DNA from: Kiritimatiellia bacterium
GTDB lineage: Bacteria > Verrucomicrobiota > Kiritimatiellia > RFP12 > JAAYLN01
Assembly (NCBI GenBank): GCA_028718445.1
Contig: JAQULY010000005.1
Coordinates: 1 to 33,553, forward strand
DNA: 33,553 bases
Direction of reading: 5' to 3'
Position numbers and translations under genes: made by a program. The first letter of the stretch is position 1, and each line of letters opens with the position of its first letter. Positions 18,864-27,692 of this stretch are shown in pieces. Below the pieces are notes generated by a model. It ran no database searches. It had not been told where the DNA came from and was given only the letters and a program-made list of their open reading frames with translations.

Positions 18864-20348
18864 ATGAAACGAACACGATGGACGGCAACTTTGGCTTGCG
18901 CGCACGTGATCAGTGTGATGGCGGGCGCGCACGCGGGACAGGTCTTCTTCGGTGTTCCCAGCGGGAACTGGAACGTCCCGGGCAACTGGACGGGCAGCGA
19001 GCTCCCGGACGCAAGTGACCAGGCGGTCGTTGGCGCCGTGCTGCCTGGCCAGACGGCCATCCTGACGGACACACAATCGGTAGGCATAGCCTCCATCTCC
19101 TACCTGTCCAAAGCCACACTCGACATCCAGGCGACTGGCGACCTGGAGGTCAGTGGACGCTGCGAGGTCGGCGGCTCGGTGACGGGAACGGTGCTTGTGG
19201 CCGGCAAGTTGGCGGCAGCCAGTATCTATCTTGGTTACGGCTTGGGACGGCTGGTCCAATCCGGCGGAACGATAACGTCGCCGGTCGAGTTCAGCATGGG
19301 GTTCAATCCTAATGACCGCGCCATTTACGAGCAGTACGGTGGCACGAATGCCTTCGGACTCATGCAAATCGCGCGCCACAACAATGCCTATGGTGTCTGC
19401 ACCATCACCAACGGTGCGCTGGCGACGTCGACTCTCACCGTGGGAAGCGCGGTCGGCGGCGTTGGCGGCACCGGGGTACTCACGATCGCGGGCTCGGCTA
19501 GCGTGGCGGTAGGCACTCTCCACGTGGGCTCGGCTCCCGGCGGCAACAGCGGATTCATGAGCATGGACGGCGGCATGCTGACGGCGAGCGCGATCTTCGT
19601 CTCCTATCAGGGATTCGGCTGCTGGACGCAGTCCGCCGGAACGGTCACCTGCCCGACAATCAATATCTCATGGAGTGCCGGAGTCACTGGACGTTGTGTG
19701 ATGACGTCGGGCGTGCTCAACGGGGATTTCATGCGACTGAGCTACGTGCATGGCACCGGCACGATCGCGTCAATGGACCTCTACGGCGGCATGCTGTCGC
19801 TGACCAATCTGACGATGGGCACCGGCACGGGCAGCGTGTGTACCGTGCGCCAGTACGGCGGCACGAACCGGATCGCGAACACGCTCAGAATCTGCGACAA
19901 CATTCAGGAAACCAGCGCCTATATCATCAACGGTGGCCTGCTGGAGGTTGGGAACCTGAACATCGGCGGTCAGGCGGGGACCGTCGGCACGCTCACGTAC
20001 GGCGGCGGCGATATTCGCGCCGGTAGCCTGGCCATGAGTTCGGCCGGCGACGCCTCGCTCGAGCTGGTGCTGACGCCGACGAATCTCAGCCCCATTCAGG
20101 TGTCCGGGACCGTCACGCTCAACGATGCCTTGACGATCCGGCGCGCCGGCAACTTCTACTTCGCTCCGGGCGCCGTGGTTACGGCCATGACTTACAGCGC
20201 GCGCAACGGCACTTTCGCCCGGAACAATATTCTGGGAGGCATGGAGTGCCGCGTGAACTACGACGTCGACGTGGGCGGCGGCCTCAAAGCGATCACCCTG
20301 GACCGGTTGCGGCCGGTGCCGCCGGGAACCGTTATCGCCATCCGCTAG
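18864..20348 (+). CDS. Exported beta-solenoid passenger-type protein with C-terminal tail GTVIAIR
   Basis: A 494-residue protein. The ATG at 18864 is chosen over one at 18825 because AGGGGGAG lies five bases upstream and a signal peptide begins there (hydrophobic 8-24, cleavage near AHAG, residue 25). After GNWNVPGNWTG, a motif common at the start of PVC autotransporter-like proteins, come many Gly-rich repeats of about 25-30 residues (for example LTVGSAVGGVGGTGVLTIAG and the QYGGTN units at about 165 and 335). These are expected to form a right-handed beta-helix. There is no outer-membrane barrel, so this is not a classical autotransporter. The last 65 residues are homologous to the fragment at 1-179 and end GTVIAIR. 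It probably shares a transcript with the fucosidase-like gene. Function is unknown; surface display is inferred. Confidence 0.8.
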   Translation: MKRTRWTATLACAHVISVMAGAHAGQVFFGVPSGNWNVPGNWTGSELPDASDQAVVGAVLPGQTAILTDTQSVGIASISYLSKATLDIQATGDLEVSGRCEVGGSVTGTVLVAGKLAAASIYLGYGLGRLVQSGGTITSPVEFSMGFNPNDRAIYEQYGGTNAFGLMQIARHNNAYGVCTITNGALATSTLTVGSAVGGVGGTGVLTIAGSASVAVGTLHVGSAPGGNSGFMSMDGGMLTASAIFVSYQGFGCWTQSAGTVTCPTINISWSAGVTGRCVMTSGVLNGDFMRLSYVHGTGTIASMDLYGGMLSLTNLTMGTGTGSVCTVRQYGGTNRIANTLRICDNIQETSAYIINGGLLEVGNLNIGGQAGTVGTLTYGGGDIRAGSLAMSSAGDASLELVLTPTNLSPIQVSGTVTLNDALTIRRAGNFYFAPGAVVTAMTYSARNGTFARNNILGGMECRVNYDVDVGGGLKAITLDRLRPVPPGTVIAIR

Positions 20349-20455
20349 CGTGAGGAATCAGGGCGACGCCGTGCCCGCGAAAGAAAAGGGGAAAAAGGTG
20401 CCACAGATGAAACTGTCGGTAACAGCAGGAGTGCCGGTAACGTGCGTATATCTGG

Positions 20456-23400
20456 CTACGTCAGTTTGACCGGGCGGCTCAGGATCAGGGAGACCGGCCC
20501 CAGCAACCCCGAAGTGGTGTCCCCATGGTACAGGGTGGGGATGGTGACAAAGTGGTTGGCCAGCGTGTTGCACACCATGATCTCGAGCCGGTTGGCGCCG
20601 GGTTGGACATAGCCTGAGAGGTCAACTTTCCAGGGGGGCGCGCAGAGCGCGCGGACTTGCCGCCCATTGACATGGACTTCCGCGCTTGCTGCGACTGCTC
20701 CCAGATCCAGCACAACCCTTCCCGTCGCCTGGGCATCCGTCAGTTCGAATGAACGGCGATACCAGGCTCCCCCCGAATACGTTTTCAGAACACCCGTCTC
20801 AGCCCAATTGCCCGCCGGCAACCGTCCAGTGCCGCAGTCCAACCGGATCGGTTCCGGAATGGACGCGCCGCAGTAACAGCCACGGTCCTGCACGATGCGA
20901 AGAGCGACGATCGCGGGGGCCGCCGTCGGTTCGCTGACTTCCAGGCGCCAGGAGGAAGATTGCATGTCCGTCCGAACGAGGATCGCTTGCCGCCTCACCC
21001 GGCAGGGCCTTCCATTGACCCATGCTTCCACGGAACCCCGCGCGCTCAAGGTCAAGGCTTTCAAACCGGGCGGGGCCGTGAACCGATACCATCCCGCGGG
21101 ATTCGGTCTTTCCGGGGCGACATCGAAGGGGATAACGGAGGGATCGTTCAACCACCGCATGGCGAGGGGGATGCCGGGATCTCCGGCAGCCTGGCCTTCG
21201 AGCCGGAACACGATGTGTGTCCGGCCGGTGCTTTCGAAGCGCACCAGCAGGGGATTGGCTCCGGCTTTCAGGGAAACCCTTTCGTCCGGATTGACGGCAC
21301 GCCCGTTGAGATAGATGGCAACCGGCTTCAGTTCACCCATCAGGATGCGGGCCATTCCGTCTCGAGGCGCCCAGGCCGTGGTCCATAGATAGTAAACGCA
21401 GCCTTCCGGTTCAGCGGCATAGTGGAATCCTTTCGCCACGCCAGGACCGCCGCCTTCCTTCCTTCCAAGGGTGATGAAATCGTCCGATACGATCGCCTTC
21501 AGCCCATGATAGCCTTGAGGACCGGGGTCGTCTTCCACTCCCCATCGCATGGAGAAGCTCATGGGTTGCCAGGCGAGAACCTTTCCATGGACGAGGATCG
21601 GTTTGGTGGGGTCCACGCTCTTTGGATCCAAAAGAAGCGCATCCGCCTGGTTCGGCAACGGGCCCAGCTTCCAGAATCGGGGGCCGACGGTATTGGTGAC
21701 CCATGGCCAGGCGCTGTCGTCCAGATCCGCCTTTTCCCAGCCTGGGTTGGGAAGCGTTTCATCCGCATATCGGAACTGTCGCGCTTCGGGGCCGATCAGC
21801 GTCGGCTCCGGGGGTTGTGAAAAATCGCCCCACCGGTTGTCCAGAACCGGTTTCAACTCAAAGTCCCAGGGACCATCCAGGGGAATGACGGTGGGATCTT
21901 CGGCTTGACCGCGAAGGGTGACCAGGCGGTCGCCTGCGCGAACCCTTGCCGTCTTGGGACCGCCCGTGAGGGAGTAACCCTCCACGTGGACTCGATTCCG
22001 TCGCATGACGGCGGCGGACAGTTCCTCCAGACCCGACTCTTCCACCGCGAGGGCGGGAGCGCCCGGACTGAACACGATCACTTGGATTTCGGAGGCTTCG
22101 CCCGGCAGGACGACCATCGTTCCCTTGGAGCTGCGGGTAAAAGCGTGAAGAGGTTGGGTTGATCCGGTCCAGGGATCCCAGCGTTCCGCCTTACCATGGG
22201 CGCGGAAAAAACATTCCGTATTGCGCGGAAACCCATATAAGGCGTAGACATCCCGGCGGCCGATGCGCCGGTGCAGGAAGCAGGCGTCGGGATGATCGCC
22301 ACTGGCGCGCACGTCCGGCGTGAAGGCTTCCCGGATAAGGGATACCGCGTGAGCGGAGGCGGGTGCGACGACCGCCATGCCGCCTTCTGGACTTCGTCGG
22401 ACGTGGGGTTCTTGCAGGCTATGTGCCCTTGCCGCCGGCAGGCCAAAGAGGTCGGCCACCTGTCGATCAAGGCCCGGATCGCTGCGTCCGGTCCGGTCAC
22501 TGGCTTCCGGCAGGGCGCCGATGGCGATGACGATGCCACCTTTTCTGTAAAACTCAACCGCTTGGTCGAGGGTGGACTGCCGGAGCGCGCGCATCGCGGG
22601 TAGCACCAGGACACGGTAGTCTTCGCCCGAGACCCTCAGATGGCCGTCCGAGGCGGCCGCCCGCTCCAGGGATTCGAAATCCATGAAATCAAAATCGACG
22701 CCGGCGGCATACAGAAGTCGCCCGACTTCGAACGCCGTCTCCACGGACCGTTCCCCCTCCATTCCGGCTTCCATGGATGCCACCGGGTACACGACGGCCA
22801 CGTCGCAGCAGTGATGGCCCTGACTGAGCAGATAGCTCAGACGCTCGAAGCATTTCATGGCGCCGCCCATGTGCGTCCAGTAGGGCATGTTGAAGTGGTT
22901 GTCGGGCGGCGCCCACTCCCACCAGCCGCCGTGCATCGAGTAAGAGAGGCCGTGGAGGGTCAGCAAATTCTGTCCCATCAGGAAATTTCGGAACGTGGCC
23001 CGCGTGACCTCGGCGGGCGTGGTCCCCCAACCGCTGCCATAGTAGCCCTCCAGCCAGACGCGCGGCCGGAGGTAAAGATGGGCGATGGAACTGGCGACCT
23101 TGTTTTTGACGACATCCGCTCCCAGCCCGGGCTGGTCGCAGCCCGGCCCCTGGTTCCAGCGCTGGGTGCGGAAATAGTCGCCGAACTCCACCACGTCATA
23201 GCCGCGACCCCCGTGATCACAGCCATAGATCATGCCGCGTTTCTGATGCCACTCATAGATGGGTTTGAAGTAATGCTCCTCCTCCAGCGCCACCATCACG
23301 TCGCTGTAGTCTAGGCGGATTTTCGGCGTCCGGGGCCCGATGTCCATAAAGAGGGCCGGCAGTTCCGGGATCACGTCGTAACCCTTCCGCTTTTGGAAGG

Positions 23401-24253
23401 TCTGGGGGAGGGCGTGGTGCCACAGCCAGCCTCGGAGGCCGAACCCCAATTCATCGGAGAAGAAGAAGTTCAGCGCGCGGCCCGCTTCGCCGGGAAGGTG
23501 GTCTTCCATCCTCTGGAAAAACTTCTCGATGATTTTACGGCCCATGGCCGGGTTCAAGGGATCAATGGACGAGGGGATGACCCGGGTGTGGACGGCGGCC
23601 ACACGCCAGCGCCCTTCCGGCGGAAGCCACGTCAGGACGTTCTCCCGGACCGCCTTTCTGAGATCGACGGACTCCCCGTCCGCGCGGTGCTCGGCCATGC
23701 GGAAAGCCGTCACCGCGATTGCCCCTTCGGGTACGGTCCAGTTCAGCGGGCATCCCCCCTCCGCATCGCAGATGGAAGTGGTCAGCAGGGAACCATGCAG
23801 GGAAGCGTTTTCTTTCAGGATTTCATCCACGTACCAGCCCTGTCCCAGCCAGTTCAGCGTGTAGTCGCTGAGGCTGACGGCCATGCCATGTCTCCTCGCC
23901 TCACCCGCGAACCATTGGACAAGCCCCCACCATTTTTCCGAAAACAGAGGCGGATCGCTGGGGTACGTGAGTCCCCAGGAGTAGCCGCCCACAGGGCTGT
24001 GGGAGTAGTTGATCTGGAGGCCCATGACCCCCTGGCCGCTCAGTCTATCGATTTGCCAGGCCAGTCGTTCCCGGGTGAGCGGATCGCCCAGCCACCAGTG
24101 GAAGGCGACTTCGCCGTAACCGGGAGGGGGAGTAAGGAAGCCGGGACGGACATCCAGCGATTTCGCACGGCTTGGAAAGCCGATAGCCCCGGCTGGGGGC
24201 TGCGTGGGGCGGAAGCAATCCCGGGAGAAACGGGAGGATGTGCCGGTCTTCAT
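20456..24253 (-). CDS. GH106-like putative alpha-L-rhamnosidase with C-terminal GH2-type sugar-binding domain
   Basis: A 1265-residue protein. The start at 24253 is picked because CGGAG lies seven bases before the ATG; the open frame extends further but without family similarity. The N-terminal region has the GH106-like signature (GEVAFHWWLGDPLTRERL, then GQGVMGLQINYSH, then YTLNWLGQGWYVDEI), then LNFFFSDELGFG, then YDVVEFGDYF, then VWLEGYYGSGWG, where candidate acidic catalytic residues lie. A glutamine-amidotransferase-like stretch is near 570-700 (YRVLVLPAMRAL). Beta-sandwich domains start near 785 (IPLDGPWDFEL) and again at 1150 onward (WYRRSFELTDAQ, then VHVNGRQV, then GANRLEIMVCN), the galactose-binding fold of GH2 enzymes. 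No signal peptide. Rhamnosidase action is the family expectation, not proven. Confidence 0.78.
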   Translation of the reverse strand: MKTGTSSRFSRDCFRPTQPPAGAIGFPSRAKSLDVRPGFLTPPPGYGEVAFHWWLGDPLTRERLAWQIDRLSGQGVMGLQINYSHSPVGGYSWGLTYPSDPPLFSEKWWGLVQWFAGEARRHGMAVSLSDYTLNWLGQGWYVDEILKENASLHGSLLTTSICDAEGGCPLNWTVPEGAIAVTAFRMAEHRADGESVDLRKAVRENVLTWLPPEGRWRVAAVHTRVIPSSIDPLNPAMGRKIIEKFFQRMEDHLPGEAGRALNFFFSDELGFGLRGWLWHHALPQTFQKRKGYDVIPELPALFMDIGPRTPKIRLDYSDVMVALEEEHYFKPIYEWHQKRGMIYGCDHGGRGYDVVEFGDYFRTQRWNQGPGCDQPGLGADVVKNKVASSIAHLYLRPRVWLEGYYGSGWGTTPAEVTRATFRNFLMGQNLLTLHGLSYSMHGGWWEWAPPDNHFNMPYWTHMGGAMKCFERLSYLLSQGHHCCDVAVVYPVASMEAGMEGERSVETAFEVGRLLYAAGVDFDFMDFESLERAAASDGHLRVSGEDYRVLVLPAMRALRQSTLDQAVEFYRKGGIVIAIGALPEASDRTGRSDPGLDRQVADLFGLPAARAHSLQEPHVRRSPEGGMAVVAPASAHAVSLIREAFTPDVRASGDHPDACFLHRRIGRRDVYALYGFPRNTECFFRAHGKAERWDPWTGSTQPLHAFTRSSKGTMVVLPGEASEIQVIVFSPGAPALAVEESGLEELSAAVMRRNRVHVEGYSLTGGPKTARVRAGDRLVTLRGQAEDPTVIPLDGPWDFELKPVLDNRWGDFSQPPEPTLIGPEARQFRYADETLPNPGWEKADLDDSAWPWVTNTVGPRFWKLGPLPNQADALLLDPKSVDPTKPILVHGKVLAWQPMSFSMRWGVEDDPGPQGYHGLKAIVSDDFITLGRKEGGGPGVAKGFHYAAEPEGCVYYLWTTAWAPRDGMARILMGELKPVAIYLNGRAVNPDERVSLKAGANPLLVRFESTGRTHIVFRLEGQAAGDPGIPLAMRWLNDPSVIPFDVAPERPNPAGWYRFTAPPGLKALTLSARGSVEAWVNGRPCRVRRQAILVRTDMQSSSWRLEVSEPTAAPAIVALRIVQDRGCYCGASIPEPIRLDCGTGRLPAGNWAETGVLKTYSGGAWYRRSFELTDAQATGRVVLDLGAVAASAEVHVNGRQVRALCAPPWKVDLSGYVQPGANRLEIMVCNTLANHFVTIPTLYHGDTTSGLLGPVSLILSRPVKLT

Positions 24254-24317
24254 GCGGGGGCTCCGAATTCTGCGGTTCTGCGGTTCACCAGGAATAGGGC
24301 GAAACGCATGGTCCTTT

Positions 24318-24863
24318 TCATACCGGCGGAGGAAGAGTCTTGGGGTTGATCGCGGCGGCAATGGCGTCCGCGATGTTCTCGATATCGATCAGCGGTTCCG
24401 TTGCGTCGGCCATGGGCGAGATGTCGCCGGTTTCGGGATTCCAGTCGATCGGACCGTAGCGCGCCGTGACATCGAGACTCCGCAGCAGACATTCGTAGGC
24501 GTCCCCGCTGCTGTAGTGCCAGAACTCGTAAGGGTAGGCCAAGAAACCGCCATCCTCAATGATGGCGTCTATCCTCAATATCCATCCGCGCCGGTTCATC
24601 TTCTCGGCGGCGCGAATTAATCCAGGTATCCCTCCGCGGCGCAGCACGAAACGGCGCGGAGATCCATTCGCATGTGGTTCGGATGCAAACGCCACTTCCA
24701 CTCCCGCTTCGCGTGCCACCGGGCCAAGCGCAACCAGTGGTTCGCCGCATTCCGCCACCGGGTGCCGCAAGGCTCGCATCATGAAGCCGTGCGCCTCGTC
24801 CAGTTTTAGCGCCCAGTACTCCCTTCGCGCGACGTCTTCCGATTTACCCGTTTCCTTCAACAT
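24318..24863 (-). pseudogene. Internally deleted M15 (VanX/DdpX-like) D-Ala-D-Ala dipeptidase homolog
   Basis: A 181-residue open frame. Residues 30-98 resemble the N-terminal part of M15D dipeptidases (RHPVAECGEPLVALG, then RGWILRI). At residue 98-100 it jumps directly to the C-terminal end of the fold (AIIEDGGFLAYPYEFWHY), which carries the catalytic Glu 113 and zinc ligand His 116. In DdpX the corresponding segments are separated by roughly 80 residues holding the DAYRP motif and the SxHxxGxAxD zinc motif; these are absent here. The frame is kept across the join. An active peptidase is therefore unlikely, although a functional non-enzymatic remnant is possible. Intact enzymes hydrolyse D-Ala-D-Ala from cell-wall turnover. 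It is 64 bases upstream of the GH106-like gene and probably cotranscribed. Confidence 0.7.
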
Positions 24864-24910
24864 TGGCTGCCTTTATGATGTGGCCCGCATTCTATACAGA
24901 AGAAATGTCC

Positions 24911-24955
24911 TTGACCAGTCATATGTTACGTATTATTCTTGCGTCCGTAGCGGAG
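24911..24955 (+). promoter_or_regulatory. Promoter, inverted-repeat operator and ribosome site of the first GntR/LacI-type regulator
   Basis: TTGACC (24911-24916) and TATTCT (24934-24939) are separated by 17 bases, a good sigma-70 pair. GTTACG (24925-24930) and CGTAGC (24946-24951) form an inverted repeat with a 15-base spacer straddling the -10. GGAG (24952-24955) is seven bases before the proposed ATT start. The same layout is conserved at 32854-32898 before the second regulator copy, where the repeat arms match perfectly, suggesting autorepression. Confidence 0.6.
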
Positions 24956-24962
24956 ATAAATA

Positions 24963-26075
24963 ATTAATCTGGATTTTGAAATCAAGCCGGCCGAGCCGGC
25001 CGACGTACAACTGGGACGTTTTCTGCGCCGCCAGATCACATCCGGAACGCTGGCGCCGGAAACACGGCTGCCTCCGACCCGAGAACTGGCCCGGCGCTGG
25101 CATGTGAACAACGAGACCATCGGCCGCGCCCTCGCGCCACTGACGGCCGAAGGGCTGCTGGTCCGCGCCCCCAAGCGCGGCACGTTCGTCCGGGCCGCCA
25201 CGGACAAGACGCTCATCGGCGTGTTGTTCGGTCCCAGCCTGACGGACGAGACCGCGCATTTCTACCGCGCGATGCTCAAGGCGTTCTCGGTGGAGCTCAG
25301 GGAACGCAAAAGCTTGCGCCGGTCATTCGATGGATTGTTCGTGAGACTCGGGTCGAACGACCCGGACGAAGCACATGCCCGCCGGCATTTGATCTCGGAA
25401 CTGGGGCACCATCGGTTCTCGGGGCTGATCGAGTTCGCGTTCAGCAGCTACGCCTTTCCCGACTTGGCCTTGGCTCGAACTCAGCCCCGGGTGTGTTTCG
25501 AGTCTTCGCGGGCCGACACCGATGCTGTGGTTGATTCCACGGTTTACGGTCGAACCAGCGTCGAGTTCCTGGCACGGCTCGGCCGCCGTCGGATCGCCGT
25601 TTTTTTGCCGAACAAGGCGTTGTCCCCCGGGAAGTTGGACGCCATCGTCAGCGCCGCTGCGAGCGAGATGGGACTTCCGCAACCCCGGATGGTGGAAGTG
25701 TCACTGCCGCCCCGGCAAGGATATGAGGTCGAGCAGGCGGCATTCAACGCGGCCGTGGAGATGCTCCGCGGGTGGGCGCGGTTGAACGATGAAGACAGGC
25801 CGGACGCCCTGCTGGTCTCCGATGACATCATCATGCGCGCCGTGGCCCTGGCCTTGATCAAGGAGCGCGTGCGGGTGCCGGAGGATTTGTTGGTAATCAC
25901 ACAGGCCAGCGAAGGCGTCGAACTGCATTACGGGATTCCTGTCGTTCGATACGAGTTCTCGACGCGTGAAATGGCGCGCGCACTCGTGGACCTGCTGTGG
26001 AAACGAATGCAGGGCGCGGACACCGGTCCGTTGCCGATCCGGTTTGTGGGGAAGATCAGGGCCGGCAACCCGTAA
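24963..26075 (+). CDS. GntR-type winged-helix regulator with LacI-like sugar-sensing domain; ATT start proposed
   Basis: A 370-residue protein if begun at ATT 24963. Residues 14-76 are a complete GntR winged helix (LGRFLRRQITSGTLAP, then RLPPTRELARRWHVNNETIG, then GLLVRAPKRGTFV). The rest (84-370) resembles the periplasmic-binding-protein sensor of LacI-type regulators (LIGVLFGPSL, then RFSGLIEFAF, then RRRIAVFLPNK, then PDALLVSDDIIMRAVALAL, then VPEDLLVITQASEG), the AraR-like combination. An in-frame TAA at 24957 leaves no ATG, GTG or TTG before the GTG at codon 48, inside the recognition helix. ATT 24963 has an ideally placed GGAG; CTG 24969 is an alternative. It likely represses itself and the downstream LamG gene in response to a sugar. 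Confidence 0.85.
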   Translation: MNLDFEIKPAEPADVQLGRFLRRQITSGTLAPETRLPPTRELARRWHVNNETIGRALAPLTAEGLLVRAPKRGTFVRAATDKTLIGVLFGPSLTDETAHFYRAMLKAFSVELRERKSLRRSFDGLFVRLGSNDPDEAHARRHLISELGHHRFSGLIEFAFSSYAFPDLALARTQPRVCFESSRADTDAVVDSTVYGRTSVEFLARLGRRRIAVFLPNKALSPGKLDAIVSAAASEMGLPQPRMVEVSLPPRQGYEVEQAAFNAAVEMLRGWARLNDEDRPDALLVSDDIIMRAVALALIKERVRVPEDLLVITQASEGVELHYGIPVVRYEFSTREMARALVDLLWKRMQGADTGPLPIRFVGKIRAGNP

Positions 26076-26135
26076 CGGGACATGCCGATTGAGTATGGTT
26101 TGGTAGAGCTTGTGACTTGATGGGTAACGATAGAG

Positions 26136-27692
26136 ATGCGTATGAAGACAGGCATTGCAGATACAGGCATTCGTAGAGAACTGAGCTGTATGGGAACCAT
26201 GTTGTTTCTGTTCCTGTTCGGAAGCGCAAAGGGGCAGGCTGTCGAGCCGACAAATATCGCAAATCTGCAGCTCTGGCTCAAGGCCGACTCCGGGGTATAC
26301 GCCGATCAGGCGGGAACCACGCCAGCGATGAATGGAACGGCTGTTCAGCGCTGGGAGGACCAGTCCGGCAACGACAAGCACCTGACTTCGGTCGGCACAA
26401 GCGAGAACGCCATCCTGCGGTCGTCGGTTGCGGGTCTCTGTAAACGGGCCGCGGTGGAATTCACGGGAACGACCAATGGTATTCTTGAGCTCGTTAACCA
26501 AACACTGGCCATCACCAACGATTTGACGGTATTCGTCGTCACACAGTTCAACCTCATAACGAACCATCAAACATTCATCGCAAATCGCTATAGCACTTTC
26601 GGATGGGACTTCTATCATTATTCCGCGGACCTCAAGATGTGTGTCAAGGCCACTGCAACCTGGCCCAAGGACTTTGTGATGCTGCAGAATGGTCTCAGCA
26701 CCAACTGGTTGTTCGCAACCGGGCTGCGCATCGGAACCACAAACAGTGTCAGCGTCAATCGCGCTCTGACGACTTCCGCCGTGGGATCGTCCGGCCCCAT
26801 CAGCTACCATGCCAATAGCAGGCTGACAGTCGGCGGGCTATCAGACAATTCTCAACAATATGTTGGTCAGATGGCTGAGGTTGTCGTCTACAATAGAGCG
26901 CTCACGAGTGGGGAGCGCTCCCAGGTGGAAGCGTACCTCTACGCCAGGTACTATGATCGCCCGGATAGCTCCACACCACCCATTGCGCACTGGAAGCTGG
27001 ATGAGACCAGCGGCCCGGTCCTTGCGGACTCGTCGAAAGATGGTCTTTACCCCATGACTCTAAACGGCGAGACGCCATCCGCTGCGCTCGGGTCAGCGGA
27101 CGTGCCTTCAGGAATGCCCGCCGGAAGCAAGAGCGTCTTCTTCAATGCAAATGATCGCAAGGGAGAGTTGGCAACCCGCGCCTATACGGCATCACTGTGC
27201 GGTTCAACTTTTACCGCGGCTGCCTGGGTAAAGCCAAACGACAGTACCCCCGACTCATTGCAGGAATTCATTTTCGGACCGTATGGAACAACTGTTTTTA
27301 CCGGTTGGTCCATGAGATGGTATGATGGCCCATTTTTCTCTCAGCAGATCGGCGCTGACAATAAATGGTACGGCGGCGTGTCTAGCGCGAAATTAGCGGC
27401 AGGATTGTGGTATCATATTGTTTTTCAGATCGAAGACAACGGGACCAAAGACAACTATCGTCTCTACGTGAACGGCGCGCTCGCGAACGAAGCGTTGGCG
27501 GGGCCGAACTATACACCGAGCGCAACGGCGTCTTTCGTTCTCGGCGGCCGACACGACTATACACGCTGGGATGGGGGGCTGGATGACGTGCAGTACTACG
27601 ACTACACGTTGACCGCCAAAGACGTTGCGTTCCTGTACCACAACCCCGGCGCAACAATCCCCCCGCCGCCCACCATTGTCTTGATCAAGTAG
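26136..27692 (+). CDS. Exported two-domain LamG-type protein with C-terminal tail TIVLIK
   Basis: A 518-residue protein, 60 bases after the regulator. The start at 26136 is uncertain (a second ATG is two codons on, and the ribosome site is weak). A signal peptide is plausible with core MGTMLFLFLFGSA and cleavage near GQA/V (about 35). Residues 42-265 form one concanavalin-like domain with the common opening LQLWLKADSGVYAD, then WEDQSGNDKHL, then GQMAEVVVYNRALTSGER. Residues 280-505 form a second LamG (HWKLDETSGPVLADSS, then FTAAAWVKP, then GGLDDVQYYDYTLT). The end PPPPTIVLIK resembles the tails of other exported proteins here. Its last three codons and everything just downstream also align with the regulator's coding sequence, as described in the next entry. 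Carbohydrate binding at the surface is inferred; no enzymatic motif is seen. Confidence 0.83.
   Translation: MRMKTGIADTGIRRELSCMGTMLFLFLFGSAKGQAVEPTNIANLQLWLKADSGVYADQAGTTPAMNGTAVQRWEDQSGNDKHLTSVGTSENAILRSSVAGLCKRAAVEFTGTTNGILELVNQTLAITNDLTVFVVTQFNLITNHQTFIANRYSTFGWDFYHYSADLKMCVKATATWPKDFVMLQNGLSTNWLFATGLRIGTTNSVSVNRALTTSAVGSSGPISYHANSRLTVGGLSDNSQQYVGQMAEVVVYNRALTSGERSQVEAYLYARYYDRPDSSTPPIAHWKLDETSGPVLADSSKDGLYPMTLNGETPSAALGSADVPSGMPAGSKSVFFNANDRKGELATRAYTASLCGSTFTAAAWVKPNDSTPDSLQEFIFGPYGTTVFTGWSMRWYDGPFFSQQIGADNKWYGGVSSAKLAAGLWYHIVFQIEDNGTKDNYRLYVNGALANEALAGPNYTPSATASFVLGGRHDYTRWDGGLDDVQYYDYTLTAKDVAFLYHNPGATIPPPPTIVLIK

Noticed and set aside
20349-20455. Terminator between the converging genes
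   Set aside because: The A/G-rich run has no stable stem followed by a T-run on either strand.
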